From Dyella sp. OK004 (GTDB lineage Bacteria; Pseudomonadota; Gammaproteobacteria; Xanthomonadales; Rhodanobacteraceae), in contig NZ_FOZI01000003.1 in the NCBI RefSeq assembly GCF_900114495.1, positions 806,001 to 870,000 of the forward strand: DNA of 64,000 bases, in the 5' to 3' direction. Below are positions 10,301 through 18,920 of this stretch, one piece after another; within the stretch, counting starts at the first letter, position 1; the number at the start of each line of letters is the position of its first letter. Made by a program: the position numbers and the translations under genes. The notes under the pieces are model-generated. The model ran no database searches. It had not been told where the DNA came from and worked only from the letters and a program-made list of their open reading frames with translations.

Positions 10301-10622
10301 CGTTCAACGCTCCCAGCGTGGTGTTGCGCGCGCCGCTGTCGCCCGCAAGAAATTGCTGCGGCCCGGAGATGGTCATGGTGTTGCCGGCCCCGACGATCTG
10401 CTGGCCGACCTTGTTATCGTTGATCTGGGGGTCGTAGACGCCGAGCGTCACGCTCTGAGCGAGTGCTGGTCCGATGCCGGTCAGCGATAGCGCGAGCGTC
10501 AACGCCGCCGCTCTCAGTGTGCTGGCCCCCAACCCGCCACCTCTGCGAACCCGGGCCAGCTCCGACACGGCCACCCAGGCACCCTGTGCGGTGCTCCACA
10601 CCAAACGATAAATTGTATTCAT
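4326..10622 (-). CDS. Giant type Va autotransporter with ESPR signal (2,098 aa)
   Basis: The N-terminus MNTIYRLVWSTAQGAWVAV... is an extended signal peptide region (ESPR) followed by a hydrophobic core ending ALAQS, typical of very large autotransporters. Residues of about 50-1700 are a low-complexity Gly/Asn/Thr/Ser beta-helix passenger with repeated motifs such as NNGTI, VDGGAVGT and GGIVDGQK; two related blocks of about 220 residues are recognisable. A proline-rich linker (PPPTPPPGDPAPPPLPP) lies near 1725-1745. The last 280 or so residues are an autotransporter beta-barrel with alternating aromatic strands, ending GARWDFQ. It would display an adhesin-like passenger on the cell surface. 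No protease or lipase catalytic motif is visible. The long plus-strand open frames inside it are antisense shadows. Confidence 0.93.
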   Translation of the reverse strand: MNTIYRLVWSTAQGAWVAVSELARVRRGGGLGASTLRAAALTLALSLTGIGPALAQSVTLGVYDPQINDNKVGQQIVGAGNTMTISGPQQFLAGDSGARNTTLGALNGSGNIVSGLQWIGAGRLNPGTINFGVTVPDPITGGTRVVSTYATANLTPLTPVDMTTSVPDEVNVNGAQYIDARVGTVTNAGGALNVNIGTAGALSTASTNGWTMAAKQSSLFYADGSAGAASSINWQSNNRITFIGDVAAPNQPQNYSVTYVSSYGGSFTVTTLDGVANTKTVNNDSDLRTYNDWLISQIRAGNLDPTQYTNEFNKAYTSSTQNIGYNISANNPADEIAQPIGLRVVMHTIGNNGRATVNSGAKLEVVNSNGGAMRAESGGTLINNGTLATTHTSGDGTAMFMTGSSSGTNNGVINGNFFLNANGSTVDGAYGSNVVDLAAASAFTNNGIINLATGATNGAGASAGIRLNGNSNANNAGIINVGVTGSKSNGSMTGVLLADGTGQFTNTSSGTIYIGRGPQTSAGTTPADVAVNQGTLTAGITVNGSATANNQGTITIGSKTQNAAGIVVNNAPNATVNNSGTININGKAATVPRENDGILVTNSGSGGAISNSGTINLNGVNGVGIKVLSTNASASTISSSGTINVAGGADPGSGTRNFGVWVEGQASGTATANVSGPVNLLGDGAIGIHARGRATVDVLAGAEPTFANGTKQIAFFAYGTNAKINVASDTLNVTTTGSTLFRMENGAGFDGTGLNLTASGANSVAVLGTGAPSVVNTKNAQIQVTGAGATGVVIEGGAVGTIDAATTMHLSGVGAVAGIVDGQKHSLTGANTGSPVSTTSLTTAATLTESQTALTGYIARNSAKLTNTGHITFSGAHSTGIRVESGATATNSGNITVQDGGTGILVDGSTGNSATTANTTGIVTANGGSVADRTRGVIATGSKAVVNLQNGAQVQLNGVGAVGAEAVNGGTVNVSASALPVFANTDQIAFHALGAGAQIISAASAVDASTANSTIYRIDDGATLALSGSPTLTASGAGARGITGSGAGTQVTSGTATFNVSGAGASGIEVDGGAVGTLSAGATVNLSGTGSIGGIVDGQKTDITGATVGAPVATTLTNNGTVSGAGANAVGFIARNMGTLVNASAVNLTGSGNTGVWLQSAGTLTNNNSIHVANGTGVRVEGAQSQILGLGTVTVDTGVAGIQLLNGAQTSIDGQGGSVVTHGTAHGILLDTGASSLKATNATITTDGTGNGIENAAEIGTVSLSNLTINTGNGAGIRTATAFDPASTVTMNVAGSGTGFAFRNADGSTASSALNLSQNYVVNANGVGATGIQAFTSGAVTTAATVNVTNAAGGSALVAGTASSTSNTGKLVSASTASPVVDLSNGTGTSFTNTGTIQASSPAGPAIRGSAGNDTISLTGGSVRGDIATGNGSDNFSWTAGTLNGSLSMGSGPNNQALVKGVDLSSTYHLTSGVGSGNTLTLDTITSRGGSFAADDLSKGVNLGSGWNTINFTKTAFTLTDNLRLAHSDVNIDSASTLFAGDNVHPVISDPTPGGVHVTNAGTIDLTNGAGSPGNSLTIDGDYISQAGKINLITTLNLGSALSNQFTDRLLVQGNVTVPGGATVLNITPSTASTGALTDFNHNSAVDANEGISVVQVAGSSTPDAFRLAGGYLAAGPWQYGLYAFEPGSSSATQRVVAGSGNQFWDYRLANIYVCETDCVPATKANPPPTPPPGDPAPPPLPPATVTPPPAVTEAPNDGCVVNGIDKCAPGRPAVTPQVPSYISAPGALASYGFRVLDNLHKRLGEIRHETELDDGQGGEAFARYIGGDYTYKTDMRFNEFGYDYDQHISALQVGANILNIDAEKSAMRAGVAFTHGRTRVEPKAVDGYSRTKFYSNSIAMYLTWQHVNGFYVDGVVSGERHQGDVSIARMQDVGHLRATGWTASVETGYPWRFDNGYTLEPQLQLARLHERIDTLVDRDGTRVNYNDYDQTIGRLGVRLTRTWDRGNGQFGTPYVRLNYIKGWGGRARVNVGDETAPSIDQTFIGGAYGQAVELGLGGTYSLRKQLSFYGEADYQKEIGSGGTRGWSFNVGARWDFQ

Positions 10623-10921
10623 GTCCGTTCCCGTCGACGTATACCGATGCCCTCATGGTCATCGGCCAAGCACTCAGCAAAGAGCCTGCACGTACATCGA
10701 TACGCATCCGGACGACGAGCCTTCTGGCTCGAGCCCCCCTGTCGGATGGCCGCCCTCTCCTGGACGGCTAAAGCCTAATTAGGAAATTTCCAACTAGAAA
10801 CATCCCGCATGGACGGGGAGGGATATTAACGTTAACGAGTCCTTACGCAAGTCCTTCGCGAATAAGGCCTTTGTGGACAGGAACACGATTCACCCCTGAA
10901 TCAGAGTCCAGGGCACCGGCA
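10623..10921. promoter_or_regulatory. AT-rich regulatory gap upstream of autotransporter 1
   Basis: This 299-bp gap holds no gene. It contains the likely promoter of the minus-strand autotransporter. Overlapping palindromes CCTAATTAGG (10774-10783) and GGAAATTTCC (10782-10791) and a third, TTAACGTTAA (10826-10835), stand out in an otherwise GC-rich region and are candidate operators. I see no clear intrinsic terminator for the his operon that ends at 10922. Confidence 0.4.
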
Positions 10922-11551
10922 TCAGCGTTGTGCATGCCGCTCGGAAAGCAAACGCGTAACGTCGCTCAGGCCAAGGCCTCGCGCACGCAATGCCACGATG
11001 AGATGGAAGACCAGATCGGCCGCCTCTCCCAGTAGTGCCGCATCATCTTGTGCTACGGCAGCGAGCGCGGTTTCGACGCCCTCTTCACCTACTTTCTGCG
11101 CGATGCGACGTATGCCGCCCTCGAACAAACGCGTGGTGTAGCTGCCCTCGGGCCGCTCGGCATAACGCTGCTCGACCAGCATATCCAGCTCGGCGAGGAA
11201 CCCAAGCGGCGAACTCACACTGGCGCTCTCGCCGAAGCAACTCGACGTGCCCAGATGGCAGGTCGGCCCTTGCGGCTTGGCCTGGACTAGCAAAGTGTCT
11301 GCATCGCAATCAATGCGGATCGATTTCAGCGCCAGCACATGGCCGGAGCTTTCGCCCTTGGTCCACAGGCGTTGCTTGCTTCGGCTATAGAAAGTGACCT
11401 TGCCCTCGCGCTGCGTCATCTCCAACGCTGCGGCATTCATGTAACCGAGCATCAGCACTTCGCCGCTGCGCCAATGCTGCACGATGGCTGGCAACAGGCC
11501 TTCGCCCTTGCTCCAGTCGAGGCGGGAAAGATCGGTGTTGATATCGGTCAT
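10922..11551 (-). CDS. hisIE: Bifunctional phosphoribosyl-AMP cyclohydrolase / phosphoribosyl-ATP pyrophosphatase
   Basis: 209 residues. The N-terminal HisI half (about 1-110) opens the PR-AMP ring and shows SRSKQRLWTKGESSG and the metal-binding cysteine region (DCDADTLL, PTCHLGTSSCF). The C-terminal HisE half (about 115-209) hydrolyses PR-ATP and shows EEGVETALAA. These are steps 2 and 3 of histidine biosynthesis. Last gene of the his operon, 17 bp after hisF. Confidence 0.96.
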   Translation of the reverse strand: MTDINTDLSRLDWSKGEGLLPAIVQHWRSGEVLMLGYMNAAALEMTQREGKVTFYSRSKQRLWTKGESSGHVLALKSIRIDCDADTLLVQAKPQGPTCHLGTSSCFGESASVSSPLGFLAELDMLVEQRYAERPEGSYTTRLFEGGIRRIAQKVGEEGVETALAAVAQDDAALLGEAADLVFHLIVALRARGLGLSDVTRLLSERHAQR

Positions 11552-11568
11552 GGGAACAGCCTCGATAC

Positions 11569-12339
11569 TTAAAGACGCATCGCCACACCCTGCTCGCGCA
11601 GGTAGCGCTTGAGCTCGGGGATGGCGATGGCGCCACTGTGAAAGACACTCGCCGCCAGCGCACCGTCCACATCGGCTTGTGCGAAGGCATCGCGGAAGTG
11701 TTCGGGCGCTCCGGCGCCACCGGATGCGATCAACGGTACGGTGCAGATCGCACGCGCGATGCTCAATTGCTCCAGATCGTACCCCTGACGCACACCATCG
11801 CTACCCATGCAGTTGAGTACGATCTCGCCCGCACCGAGCTGCTGCGCCTCCACTATCCAATCCAGAGTGCGCCGCGCCAATGCCTGGGTCTTCGACGGAT
11901 CACCAGTGTACTGACGCACGCGCCATTCGCCGTCTGCATCGCGCAGACTGTCGATACCCACCACCACGCACTGCACACCGAAGGCATCGGCCAATTCGCC
12001 GATCAGCGCCGGGCGCTCCAATGCCGGCGAGTTCACCGAGATTTTGTCGGCGCCCGCGTGCAACACCTCGCGTGCTTCATCCACGCTGCGGATACCGCCA
12101 GCCACGCAGAACGGAATATCGATCACCCGTGCCACGCGCTCCACCCAGCCGCGGTCCACACTGCGCCCTTCCGGGCTGGCGGTGATGTCGTAGAACACCA
12201 GCTCGTCGGCGCCCTCGTCGCGATAACGCATGGCAAGCTCGACGATCTCTCCCATCACCACGTGATCGCGAAAACGCACGCCCTTGACCACCTTGCCGTC
12301 GCGCACGTCCAGGCAGGGAATAATGCGACGGCTCAACAT
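11569..12339 (-). CDS. hisF: Imidazole glycerol phosphate synthase cyclase subunit
   Basis: 256-residue TIM barrel. It uses ammonia delivered by HisH to convert PRFAR into IGP and AICAR. N-terminal [15 protein letters not shown] carries the first catalytic Asp, and [10 protein letters not shown] the second region. It overlaps hisA by 7 nt. Confidence 0.97.
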   Translation of the reverse strand: MLSRRIIPCLDVRDGKVVKGVRFRDHVVMGEIVELAMRYRDEGADELVFYDITASPEGRSVDRGWVERVARVIDIPFCVAGGIRSVDEAREVLHAGADKISVNSPALERPALIGELADAFGVQCVVVGIDSLRDADGEWRVRQYTGDPSKTQALARRTLDWIVEAQQLGAGEIVLNCMGSDGVRQGYDLEQLSIARAICTVPLIASGGAGAPEHFRDAFAQADVDGALAASVFHSGAIAIPELKRYLREQGVAMRL

Positions 12340-13061
12340 GTCAGGGCTTCCTCGATGGTAAAGCGGCCTTCGAGCAAGGCTCGTCCAAGAATCACACCGT
12401 ACGCACCGGCAGTGCGGGCATCGCGGATGTCATCCAGCGAACGCACGCCGCCGGAGGCCTGCACCTCAAGTCCTGGCGTGGTAGCCGCAAGGTGACGGTA
12501 CAGATCGAGGTTGAAGCCGGCCAGCATGCCGTCGCGATCGATATCCGTGCACAGCAGATGACGCGCGCCACGCACGGCATACCAGGGCGCCAGTTCATCC
12601 AGCGAGCGCGCCTCCAGTTCGGTCCATCCGGCGCTCGGCAGCGCCCAGCGACCGTCAATGCGGCGCGTGTCCAGCGCAATAGTCAATCGCGCGCTGCCGT
12701 ATTTGCCCAACCACGCGCCGACCTGAGCAGGCTCGCGGATCGCCACGCTGCCTAGCACCACACGATTGACGCCGGCGTCGAACAGACGCTGCAGATCGCC
12801 CTCACCGCGAACGCCGCCGCCGGCCTGTACTTGCATGCCAGTACGGGCGATCGCCTCAATCACCTGCAGGTTGTCCAGCGCACCGGAGCGCGCGCCATCC
12901 AGATCGACCACATGCAGCCACTCGGCGCCCGCATCCGCATAGCGCCGGGCCAATGCCTGCGGCTCGAATTCGTAGGTGGTCTGCTGCTCGTAATCGCCCT
13001 GGCGCAGGCGCACTACGCGTCCAGCGCGCAGATCGATGGCGGGAATGATGGTGAAGCTCAT
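12333..13061 (-). CDS. hisA: ProFAR isomerase
   Basis: 242-residue TIM barrel homologous to HisF. It isomerises ProFAR to PRFAR. The N-terminal motif is [15 protein letters not shown] (catalytic Asp), with a second catalytic Asp in [10 protein letters not shown]. It overlaps hisH (ATGA-type) upstream and hisF downstream. Confidence 0.97.
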   Translation of the reverse strand: MSFTIIPAIDLRAGRVVRLRQGDYEQQTTYEFEPQALARRYADAGAEWLHVVDLDGARSGALDNLQVIEAIARTGMQVQAGGGVRGEGDLQRLFDAGVNRVVLGSVAIREPAQVGAWLGKYGSARLTIALDTRRIDGRWALPSAGWTELEARSLDELAPWYAVRGARHLLCTDIDRDGMLAGFNLDLYRHLAATTPGLEVQASGGVRSLDDIRDARTAGAYGVILGRALLEGRFTIEEALTC

Positions 13062-13648
13062 AGTTCCAGGAAATTCTTCAACAGGGTCGCGCCGACGGTG
13101 GCCGAACGTTCGGGATGAAATTGCATGCCGTGAAAATTGCCGCGGGCGATCACCGTAGAGAACTCGCCACCATAGTCGGCGACGGCCAGGCTGTAATCAC
13201 CAACCGGCACGGCGTAGCTGTGCACAAAATACGCCCAGCTCTGCTCATCCAGTCCTTTCAACAGCGGATGCGAGGCTGTCACCTTCAGGCGGTTCCAGCC
13301 CATATGCGGCACGCGCAGCTCGGGAGCTTCGGCAAAACGATGCACCGTGGCGGGGATCAAACCGAGGCAGGCGGTATCACTCTCTTCCGAATGCTCGCAT
13401 AGCAACTGCATGCCCAAGCACACGCCGAGCACCGGCTGGGTGAGCGAACGCATCAGCTCGACCAGATCCAGCTCTCGCAAGCGCGCCATACCTGGAGCGG
13501 CCGCACCCACGCCCGGCAGGATGACTTTGTCTGCCGCGCGGATCGTCTGCGCGTCCGAAGTCAACGCAGCATCCACACCAAGCCGCTGCAGCGCGTAACG
13601 GACCGAGCCAATATTGGTGCCGCCGGCATCGACCAAAACCACCGCCAT
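13058..13648 (-). CDS. hisH: Imidazole glycerol phosphate synthase glutaminase subunit
   Basis: 196-residue class I glutamine amidotransferase. It hydrolyses glutamine to supply ammonia to HisF. The nucleophile is Cys77 in LGVCLGMQLL; the His-Glu pair is in FHPERSA near 178-180. ATG 13648 overlaps the hisB stop (TAATG). A longer in-frame extension overlaps hisB and lacks family similarity, so this start is preferred. Confidence 0.96.
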   Translation of the reverse strand: MAVVLVDAGGTNIGSVRYALQRLGVDAALTSDAQTIRAADKVILPGVGAAAPGMARLRELDLVELMRSLTQPVLGVCLGMQLLCEHSEESDTACLGLIPATVHRFAEAPELRVPHMGWNRLKVTASHPLLKGLDEQSWAYFVHSYAVPVGDYSLAVADYGGEFSTVIARGNFHGMQFHPERSATVGATLLKNFLEL

Positions 13649-14712
13649 TACAGCGCTCCCTTGGTACTCGGCAGCTCGCTGCCTTCGCGCCGGATCGCCT
13701 GGCGCAGCGTGCGCGCCACCACTTTGAAGCAAGCCTCCACCATGTGGTGCGCATTCTCGCCGTGCACACTCAGGTGCAGGTTCGCGCCCAGCGTCTCGCA
13801 CAGCGAGCGGAAGAAATGCGGCACCAGCTCGGTCGGCACTTCGCCCACCCGGTCGCGCGGAAAGCTGCCCTCGAACACGAAGTACGGCCGGCCCGACAGA
13901 TCCAGCGCGGCACTGGCCTGTGACTCGTCCATCGGCAACGTGAAACCGTAGCGGCCGATGCCGCGCTTGTCGCCCAGCGCCTGGCGCAAGGCCTGGCCCA
14001 GTGCGAGCGCGCAATCTTCAATGGTGTGGTGTTCGTCGATATGCGTATCGCCGTCACAGTGCAGCTCCAGCGCGAAGCCGCCATGCTTGCCGATCTGCTC
14101 CAGCATGTGATCGAAAAAGCCCAGTCCGGTATGCGCCTGCGGCTCGGCAACGCGGTCCAGATCCACGCTGACGGTGATACGGGTTTCCTTGGTGTTGCGC
14201 ACCACCGTCGCCGTGCGCGGCGCGTCGAGCAGCTGATGGGCGATCTCATCCCATGCGATGCCCTGCGGACCGACCCGGAAACCGCGCACGCCCATATTGG
14301 CAGCGAACTGCAGATCGGTCTCGCGATCGCCCACCATGGCCGAAGCAGCACGGCTCCAGCTGTCGTCCGCAAGGTAATGGCGCAGCATGCCCACGCCGGG
14401 CTTGCGCGTATCCAGCCCTTCGTGCGGGAAGCTGCGATCGATCAGCACTTCGCGGAAGCGGATGCCCTGCGAGGCCAGGATGCGCATCAGCAACTCATGC
14501 GGCCCAGTGAAATGTGGCTCGGGAAAGCGCTCGGTGCCGAGGCCATCCTGATTGGTCACCATCACCAGTTCGTAACCTGCCGCCACACAGCGTTGCAGCG
14601 ACGCGATCACGCCCGGCAGCAAGGCCAGCTTCTCGTAGCTATCAATTTGCTCGTCCGCCGGCTCCTCGATCAGGCAGCCATCGCGGTCGACAAACAGAAC
14701 CTTGCGACTCAT
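13648..14712 (-). CDS. hisB: Bifunctional histidinol-phosphatase / IGP dehydratase
   Basis: 354 residues. The N-terminal HAD phosphatase (about 1-165) has [14 protein letters not shown] and [11 protein letters not shown]. The C-terminal IGP dehydratase (about 166-354) has the metal-binding motifs [10 protein letters not shown] and HHMVEACFK. It catalyses steps 7 and 9 of the pathway. The fused form is typical of gammaproteobacteria. It overlaps hisC by 4 nt. Confidence 0.97.
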   Translation of the reverse strand: MSRKVLFVDRDGCLIEEPADEQIDSYEKLALLPGVIASLQRCVAAGYELVMVTNQDGLGTERFPEPHFTGPHELLMRILASQGIRFREVLIDRSFPHEGLDTRKPGVGMLRHYLADDSWSRAASAMVGDRETDLQFAANMGVRGFRVGPQGIAWDEIAHQLLDAPRTATVVRNTKETRITVSVDLDRVAEPQAHTGLGFFDHMLEQIGKHGGFALELHCDGDTHIDEHHTIEDCALALGQALRQALGDKRGIGRYGFTLPMDESQASAALDLSGRPYFVFEGSFPRDRVGEVPTELVPHFFRSLCETLGANLHLSVHGENAHHMVEACFKVVARTLRQAIRREGSELPSTKGAL

Positions 14713-15770
14713 GCCGTCACTCCCTGCAAAACCGCCAGTACCCGAGCATTTTCCTCATGCGTACCGATCGTGATACGTAAAGCATCGCCCAGGTTGGGAT
14801 AACGCCGCACGTCGCGCACCACGATTCCCTCGGCCAACAGGCGCTGATATACGCCCCCCGCATCGTCGAACCGCACCGCCAGAAAATTGGCCTGCGACGG
14901 CAGCACTTCCCGCACGCCGGGTAACGCCGCCAACGCAGCCGCCATGCTCGCACGCTCGGCGCGCACCACGCGGATATGTTCATAGGCGCTCGTTCGCCCT
15001 TGCGCCGACAGGCCTTCGAGCGCTGCCGCAACGCACGGCAAAGGCAACGGATACGGCGGCATGATCCGGCGCAGCAGGCCAATCACATCCGCGCTTGCTA
15101 GCAAGCTGCCGATCCGCGCGCCGGCCAGCGCCCAAGCCTTCGACAGGGTTCGCAATACGGCGAGGTTGTCGTAGCGATCGATCAGGCCCGCCACGCTATC
15201 GGTGTCGGCGAATTCCAGATAAGCCTCATCCACCACCAGCAGGGCACGGCCACGCAATGCCTGGGCCAGACGTTCGATGTCGCCGTGAGGAATCGGCTGT
15301 CCGGTCGGGTTGTTCGGCGTGCACACAAAGACCAGCTTCACGGCCGGCGTGATCGCCGCCAGCACGGCGTCGACGTCCAGCGCGAAATTCGCCGCCAGCG
15401 GCACTTCGACTACGCCGGCGTTCTGGATGCGCGCGCATACGGCATACATACCGAAAGTCGGCGGCTGGATCGCAATGGCATCCTGCCCGGCGCGGCAGAA
15501 CGCACGCACCAAAAGGTCGATGGCCTCGTCACTGCCGCGCCCGACCAATAACTGGTCGTTGCGCACGCCATAGAGTTCAGCCAGTGCTTCGATCAACGCC
15601 GCTGGTTGCGGATCGGGATAACGGTTGCGGCCCTGGCCTGCGTCACCCACCGGTGCCCAGGCTGACTCGTTCGCATTGAGCAAAATCTTTCCGCCGCTCG
15701 CCTCCATGCGCGCGGAAGAATACGGCTGCATGGCGCGGATTTCCGGACGCGCCAGATCAAGAACGCTCAT
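14709..15770 (-). CDS. hisC: Histidinol-phosphate aminotransferase
   Basis: 353-residue PLP-dependent class I/II aminotransferase that makes histidinol phosphate from imidazole acetol phosphate and glutamate. The PLP lysine is in [16 protein letters not shown], and NPTGQP is the Asn-Pro-Thr-Gly motif. The start at 15770 ([12 protein letters not shown]) overlaps the hisD stop (ATGA). The open frame extends upstream inside hisD, but only this start gives the family N-terminus. Confidence 0.96.
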   Translation of the reverse strand: MSVLDLARPEIRAMQPYSSARMEASGGKILLNANESAWAPVGDAGQGRNRYPDPQPAALIEALAELYGVRNDQLLVGRGSDEAIDLLVRAFCRAGQDAIAIQPPTFGMYAVCARIQNAGVVEVPLAANFALDVDAVLAAITPAVKLVFVCTPNNPTGQPIPHGDIERLAQALRGRALLVVDEAYLEFADTDSVAGLIDRYDNLAVLRTLSKAWALAGARIGSLLASADVIGLLRRIMPPYPLPLPCVAAALEGLSAQGRTSAYEHIRVVRAERASMAAALAALPGVREVLPSQANFLAVRFDDAGGVYQRLLAEGIVVRDVRRYPNLGDALRITIGTHEENARVLAVLQGVTA

Positions 15771-17074
15771 GCCCTGACCTCCAGAGCGGCAAGGCGCAGC
15801 GTCACCGCGCGCCGGTGGGCCTCCAGTTGTTCCGCCGCAGCCAACGTCGCTGTACACGGGCCAATCTCGCGCAGCCCCTCGGCACTCACTTCCTGCACCG
15901 TAATCTGTTTCTGAAAGCTCGCCACCGACACACCGCTGTAGCTGCGGGCATAACCATAGGTCGGCAACACGTGGTTGCTGCCGCTGCAATAGTCGCCCAC
16001 GGATTCTGGTGTCCAGGCGCCAAGGAAAATCGAACCGGCGCTATCAATGCCATCAAGCAACGCGCGCGGCTCGGCGACCTGCAGAATCAGGTGCTCCGGT
16101 GCATAGCGATTGCTCACCGCCACCGCTTGCTCCAACGATTCGACCAGAATCAAACGGCTCTGTGCCAATGCCTGCACCGCAATCGACGCGCGCGGTAGTT
16201 CGGCGCACTGGCGATCGACTTCGACCGCGACCTTGTCGAGCAACTCGGCCGATGGGCTGAGCAGAATCACCTGGGAATCCGGGCCATGCTCCGCCTGCGA
16301 CAGCAGATCCGCCGCCACAAACACCGGATCGGCAGCGGCGTCGGCGATCACCAGCACTTCGGAAGGCCCGGCCGGCATATCGATCGCTGCGCCCTCGGGA
16401 TCGCCCGACACCTGCAACTTCGCTTCCGTCACCCAGGCATTGCCCGGGCCGAACAGCTTGTCGCAGCGAGGCACCGACGCCGTGCCATAGGCCATCGCCG
16501 CAATCGCCTGCGCGCCGCCCAGCTTGAATACTTTATGCACGCCGGTGACGCGCGCCGCGTACAACACCGCTTCGTCGCAGCGCCCGTCCGCACGCGCCGG
16601 CGAGCACAACACCACTTCGCGGCAACCCGCGATGCGTGCGGGCACGCCCAGCATCAGCGCCGTCGACGGCAGCGGCGCACTGCCCGCCGGCACATACAGG
16701 CCAACCTTGCTTACGGGACGCAGCATGCGTTCCACTCGCACGCCCTTGGCGGTATCCACCGCCACCGGCAGCGGCGCGGCCGCGCGATGGAAAGCATCGA
16801 TACGCGACGCGGCCTCCTCGATAGCCGCCTTCAATGCCGGCGCCAGCGCCGCTTCGGCCGCAGCAAACTCGGCCTCACCCACTTCGATCGCCTCGATCGC
16901 GCAGCGGTCGTACTTCGCGCTCAGCTCACGCAGCGCCGCGTCACCACCCGCACGCACCTGCGCGATGATCTGCTCCACGCCACGACGTAGCTCATCCGCA
17001 CGCGACTGCGCCGGTCGCGCCAACGCGTCACGCTGGGCAGCGGCATCCAATCGATTCCAGTCCAGTCGCTTCAT
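15767..17074 (-). CDS. hisD: Histidinol dehydrogenase
   Basis: 435 residues. It oxidises L-histidinol to L-histidine in two NAD-dependent steps with a zinc ion. Recognisable blocks are [52 protein letters not shown] and the C-terminal [12 protein letters not shown]. The start at 17074 ([12 protein letters not shown]) overlaps hisG by 4 nt. Confidence 0.97.
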   Translation of the reverse strand: MKRLDWNRLDAAAQRDALARPAQSRADELRRGVEQIIAQVRAGGDAALRELSAKYDRCAIEAIEVGEAEFAAAEAALAPALKAAIEEAASRIDAFHRAAAPLPVAVDTAKGVRVERMLRPVSKVGLYVPAGSAPLPSTALMLGVPARIAGCREVVLCSPARADGRCDEAVLYAARVTGVHKVFKLGGAQAIAAMAYGTASVPRCDKLFGPGNAWVTEAKLQVSGDPEGAAIDMPAGPSEVLVIADAAADPVFVAADLLSQAEHGPDSQVILLSPSAELLDKVAVEVDRQCAELPRASIAVQALAQSRLILVESLEQAVAVSNRYAPEHLILQVAEPRALLDGIDSAGSIFLGAWTPESVGDYCSGSNHVLPTYGYARSYSGVSVASFQKQITVQEVSAEGLREIGPCTATLAAAEQLEAHRRAVTLRLAALEVRA

Positions 17075-17964
17075 GCCAGCATCTTCTCCACCGGCAGTAC
17101 GAACATCTCGCGCGCCCCGGCTTTCTTGATCTCTTCCAGCTGCCGCCAACTCACCTCGCCGGCGCACAGGGCCTGCAACATCAGCTGATCCGGCTGCCCT
17201 GCCACCGGCAGCAAGGTCGGCTGCGGACCGCCCGGTAGCAAGCGGGTCACCGCCTCCAGCGCACTGCGCGAGGTCTGCAGCAGCAGCAAGCGCGACTCAC
17301 GCACCTGCATCACTCCGTCAAGGCGCTTGAGCAGCAGCTCGATCATGTCGCCACGCTCGTCCACCGGCAGCGTCTGCGGCCCGGCCAACACCGCCTCGCT
17401 TTCCAGCAAAACGTCAGCCTCGCGCAAGTGATTAGCCACCAGCGTGCCGCCGCTCTGCACCAGATCGCAGATCGCGTCAGCCGTACCAAGCCGCGGCGCG
17501 ATCTCCACCGATCCCGCCAGCGTCACCACGCCCGCATCCACGCCGTTCGTGCGCAGCCACTCGCGCAGCAGGCCCGGATATGAGGTGGCGATACGGCGCC
17601 CAGCCAGCTCCCCGACCTCCTGATAGGCCATCTCCTGCGGCACAGCGATCGACAGACGGCAACGCCCAAAACCCAGTGACCGCCATTCGGCCAGCGGTTC
17701 TGCTTCACGCCCATCCGTCAGCTGATACTCGCTCAGCACATTGCGGCCGACGATGCCCAGGTCGCACACACCCTGTGCGATCAGCCCAGGGATGTCATCG
17801 TCGCGCACCAGCAACAGATCCACCGGCTCGCCCTCGCCAAAACAGAACAGCTTGTCGCGGCTCTGGCGAAAACTAAGGCCGCAACGATTGAGCAGATCCA
17901 GCGCCGGCTCGGTAAGCCGCCCGGACTTCTGCATCGCAATGCGCAAGCGGTCCCGTGTCTTCAT
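17071..17964 (-). CDS. hisG: ATP phosphoribosyltransferase, long form
   Basis: 297 residues, the long HisG form with a C-terminal ACT-like regulatory domain (about 220-297) that normally mediates histidine feedback inhibition. It condenses ATP and PRPP, the first step of the pathway. The N-terminus [20 protein letters not shown] and the PRPP loop region [12 protein letters not shown] are characteristic. Being the long form, it should not need HisZ, and none is seen. Confidence 0.96.
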   Translation of the reverse strand: MKTRDRLRIAMQKSGRLTEPALDLLNRCGLSFRQSRDKLFCFGEGEPVDLLLVRDDDIPGLIAQGVCDLGIVGRNVLSEYQLTDGREAEPLAEWRSLGFGRCRLSIAVPQEMAYQEVGELAGRRIATSYPGLLREWLRTNGVDAGVVTLAGSVEIAPRLGTADAICDLVQSGGTLVANHLREADVLLESEAVLAGPQTLPVDERGDMIELLLKRLDGVMQVRESRLLLLQTSRSALEAVTRLLPGGPQPTLLPVAGQPDQLMLQALCAGEVSWRQLEEIKKAGAREMFVLPVEKMLA

Positions 17965-18296
17965 GACTTACCCTTCTTCGCCGCCGCGCGACGACGCGCT
18001 GCGCGGGCCGCGGCAGCGAGATAGCCACCATTGCCCTGATTGAGAAAACGCGCCACCCGCCCGATGGTGGTGATACTCACCGCCGTGCGCTCGTGAATCT
18101 CCCGGTACGGCACCTCATCCAGCAGATACGGCACCACCCGCCACCGATCCACCAACACCTCCAGCTCCGCCGGAGTGCACAGATCGTGCAGAAAAGCATT
18201 CATCTCATCCGCATTCTTCAACGACAGCAAAGCCTCACACAGGCTCAGCTCGGCAGACTCGGCGGGGGTCTCTGGATCCAGCGATCGACGCTTCAT
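17961..18296 (-). CDS. hisR: TrpR/YerC-family repressor heading the his operon
   Basis: 111 residues, all helical, with the TrpR-like helix-turn-helix: CTPAELEVLVDRWRVV, then VPYREIHERTAVSITTIGRV, and a basic Ala/Arg/Lys-rich tail. It is the first cistron and overlaps hisG by 4 nt. TrpR-family regulators bind short palindromes and respond to an amino acid corepressor. Position suggests that it senses histidine and represses its own operon; that is inference. A palindrome resembling the TrpR operator lies 4 bp upstream of its start. The symbol hisR follows usage for Xanthomonadales TrpR-like his regulators. Confidence 0.85.
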   Translation of the reverse strand: MKRRSLDPETPAESAELSLCEALLSLKNADEMNAFLHDLCTPAELEVLVDRWRVVPYLLDEVPYREIHERTAVSITTIGRVARFLNQGNGGYLAAAARAARRRAAAKKGKS

Positions 18297-18299
18297 AAT

Positions 18300-18317
18300 G
18301 TACTAATGCGTTAATAC
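18300..18317 (-). promoter_or_regulatory. Candidate HisR operator
   Basis: GTACTAATGCGTTAATAC is an imperfect 18-bp palindrome (7 of 9 pairs match), 4 bp upstream of the hisR start codon. It shares the GTACTA half-site with the E. coli TrpR operator (GTACTAGTTAACTAGTAC), fitting a TrpR-family autorepressor. Confidence 0.65.
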
Positions 18318-18327
18318 AGTGGATCGC

Positions 18328-18356
18328 ATGATACGCACGATGATGCGCCGCCGCAA
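18328..18356 (-). promoter_or_regulatory. Sigma-70-like promoter of the his operon
   Basis: On the minus strand a -35 box TTGCGG (18356-18351) is separated by exactly 17 nt from a -10 box TATCAT (18333-18328). The predicted start lies just upstream of the operator palindrome, leaving a leader of about 25-30 nt, too short for a his attenuator with a leader peptide. Confidence 0.6.
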
Positions 18357-18525
18357 GCATGGGATTGGGCGCCGAAACGCAAGAAAAATCGGGGACATGG
18401 AGTGGATGGCGGCGCGGAGTGCCCAGCGGCCAGTGCGCTGGTTCGCGTAGGCGCGGATATCGAGGACCGCCAACACCTACGCCAGCTTACAAACCACCAA
18501 CACTGCGTAGCAGCGTTGTTTCGAG

Positions 18526-18845
18526 CACCCACCCCTCACCCCAACCCTCTCCCCGGAGGGGAGAGGGAGCTGTTGCTCTAATAGGCGGCAAGGGCTGAGC
18601 GATCAGGCCAGAAGAGAACTATCCCGACGTCTGACACTGGAAGAAACGTAGCTACAGAGCACGCCGCCTGCTTTCAGGCCATTTCTCTTTGGTTACTTTC
18701 TCTTTGGGCCAGCAAAGAGAAAGTGACCCGAGCCGCGGCAGCGGTTCGGAAGCCCGCGGCAGGCGAGCCCGGGCACGCAAACGCGACTACCGAGCGACAA
18801 GGCGCTGGATTCCGGCCTGCGCCGGAATGACGAAGCAGGGAGAAG
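18526..18845 (+). repeat. Composite hairpin repeat, copy 1
   Basis: An intergenic element of about 320 bp. It begins with a CCCTCACCCCAACCCTCTCC / GGAGGGGAGAGGG hairpin (18530-18568), continues through a conserved block (GACGTCTGACACTGG...), has a long hairpin in which GGTTACTTTCTCTTTG (18691-18706) pairs with CAAAGAGAAAGTGACC (18713-18728), and ends with a GGATTCCGGCCTGCGCCGGAAT hairpin (18809-18830). Other copies lie near 32.0, 44.5 and 51.5 kb. It fills most of the 18,318-18,920 gap, which otherwise holds no gene; the nominal short frames across it come from the repeat. Confidence 0.85.
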
Positions 18846-18920
18846 TGTCCCAAGAGCAGCCCTCCCCGCCCCCACAGACACTCCCTTCGGATCGCCGAAG
18901 GGAGAAGACGCCCAACAAAA

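Noticed and set aside
18318-18500. Histidine attenuator with leader peptide
   Set aside because: No His-rich short frame or terminator/antiterminator pair lies between the likely promoter and hisR.
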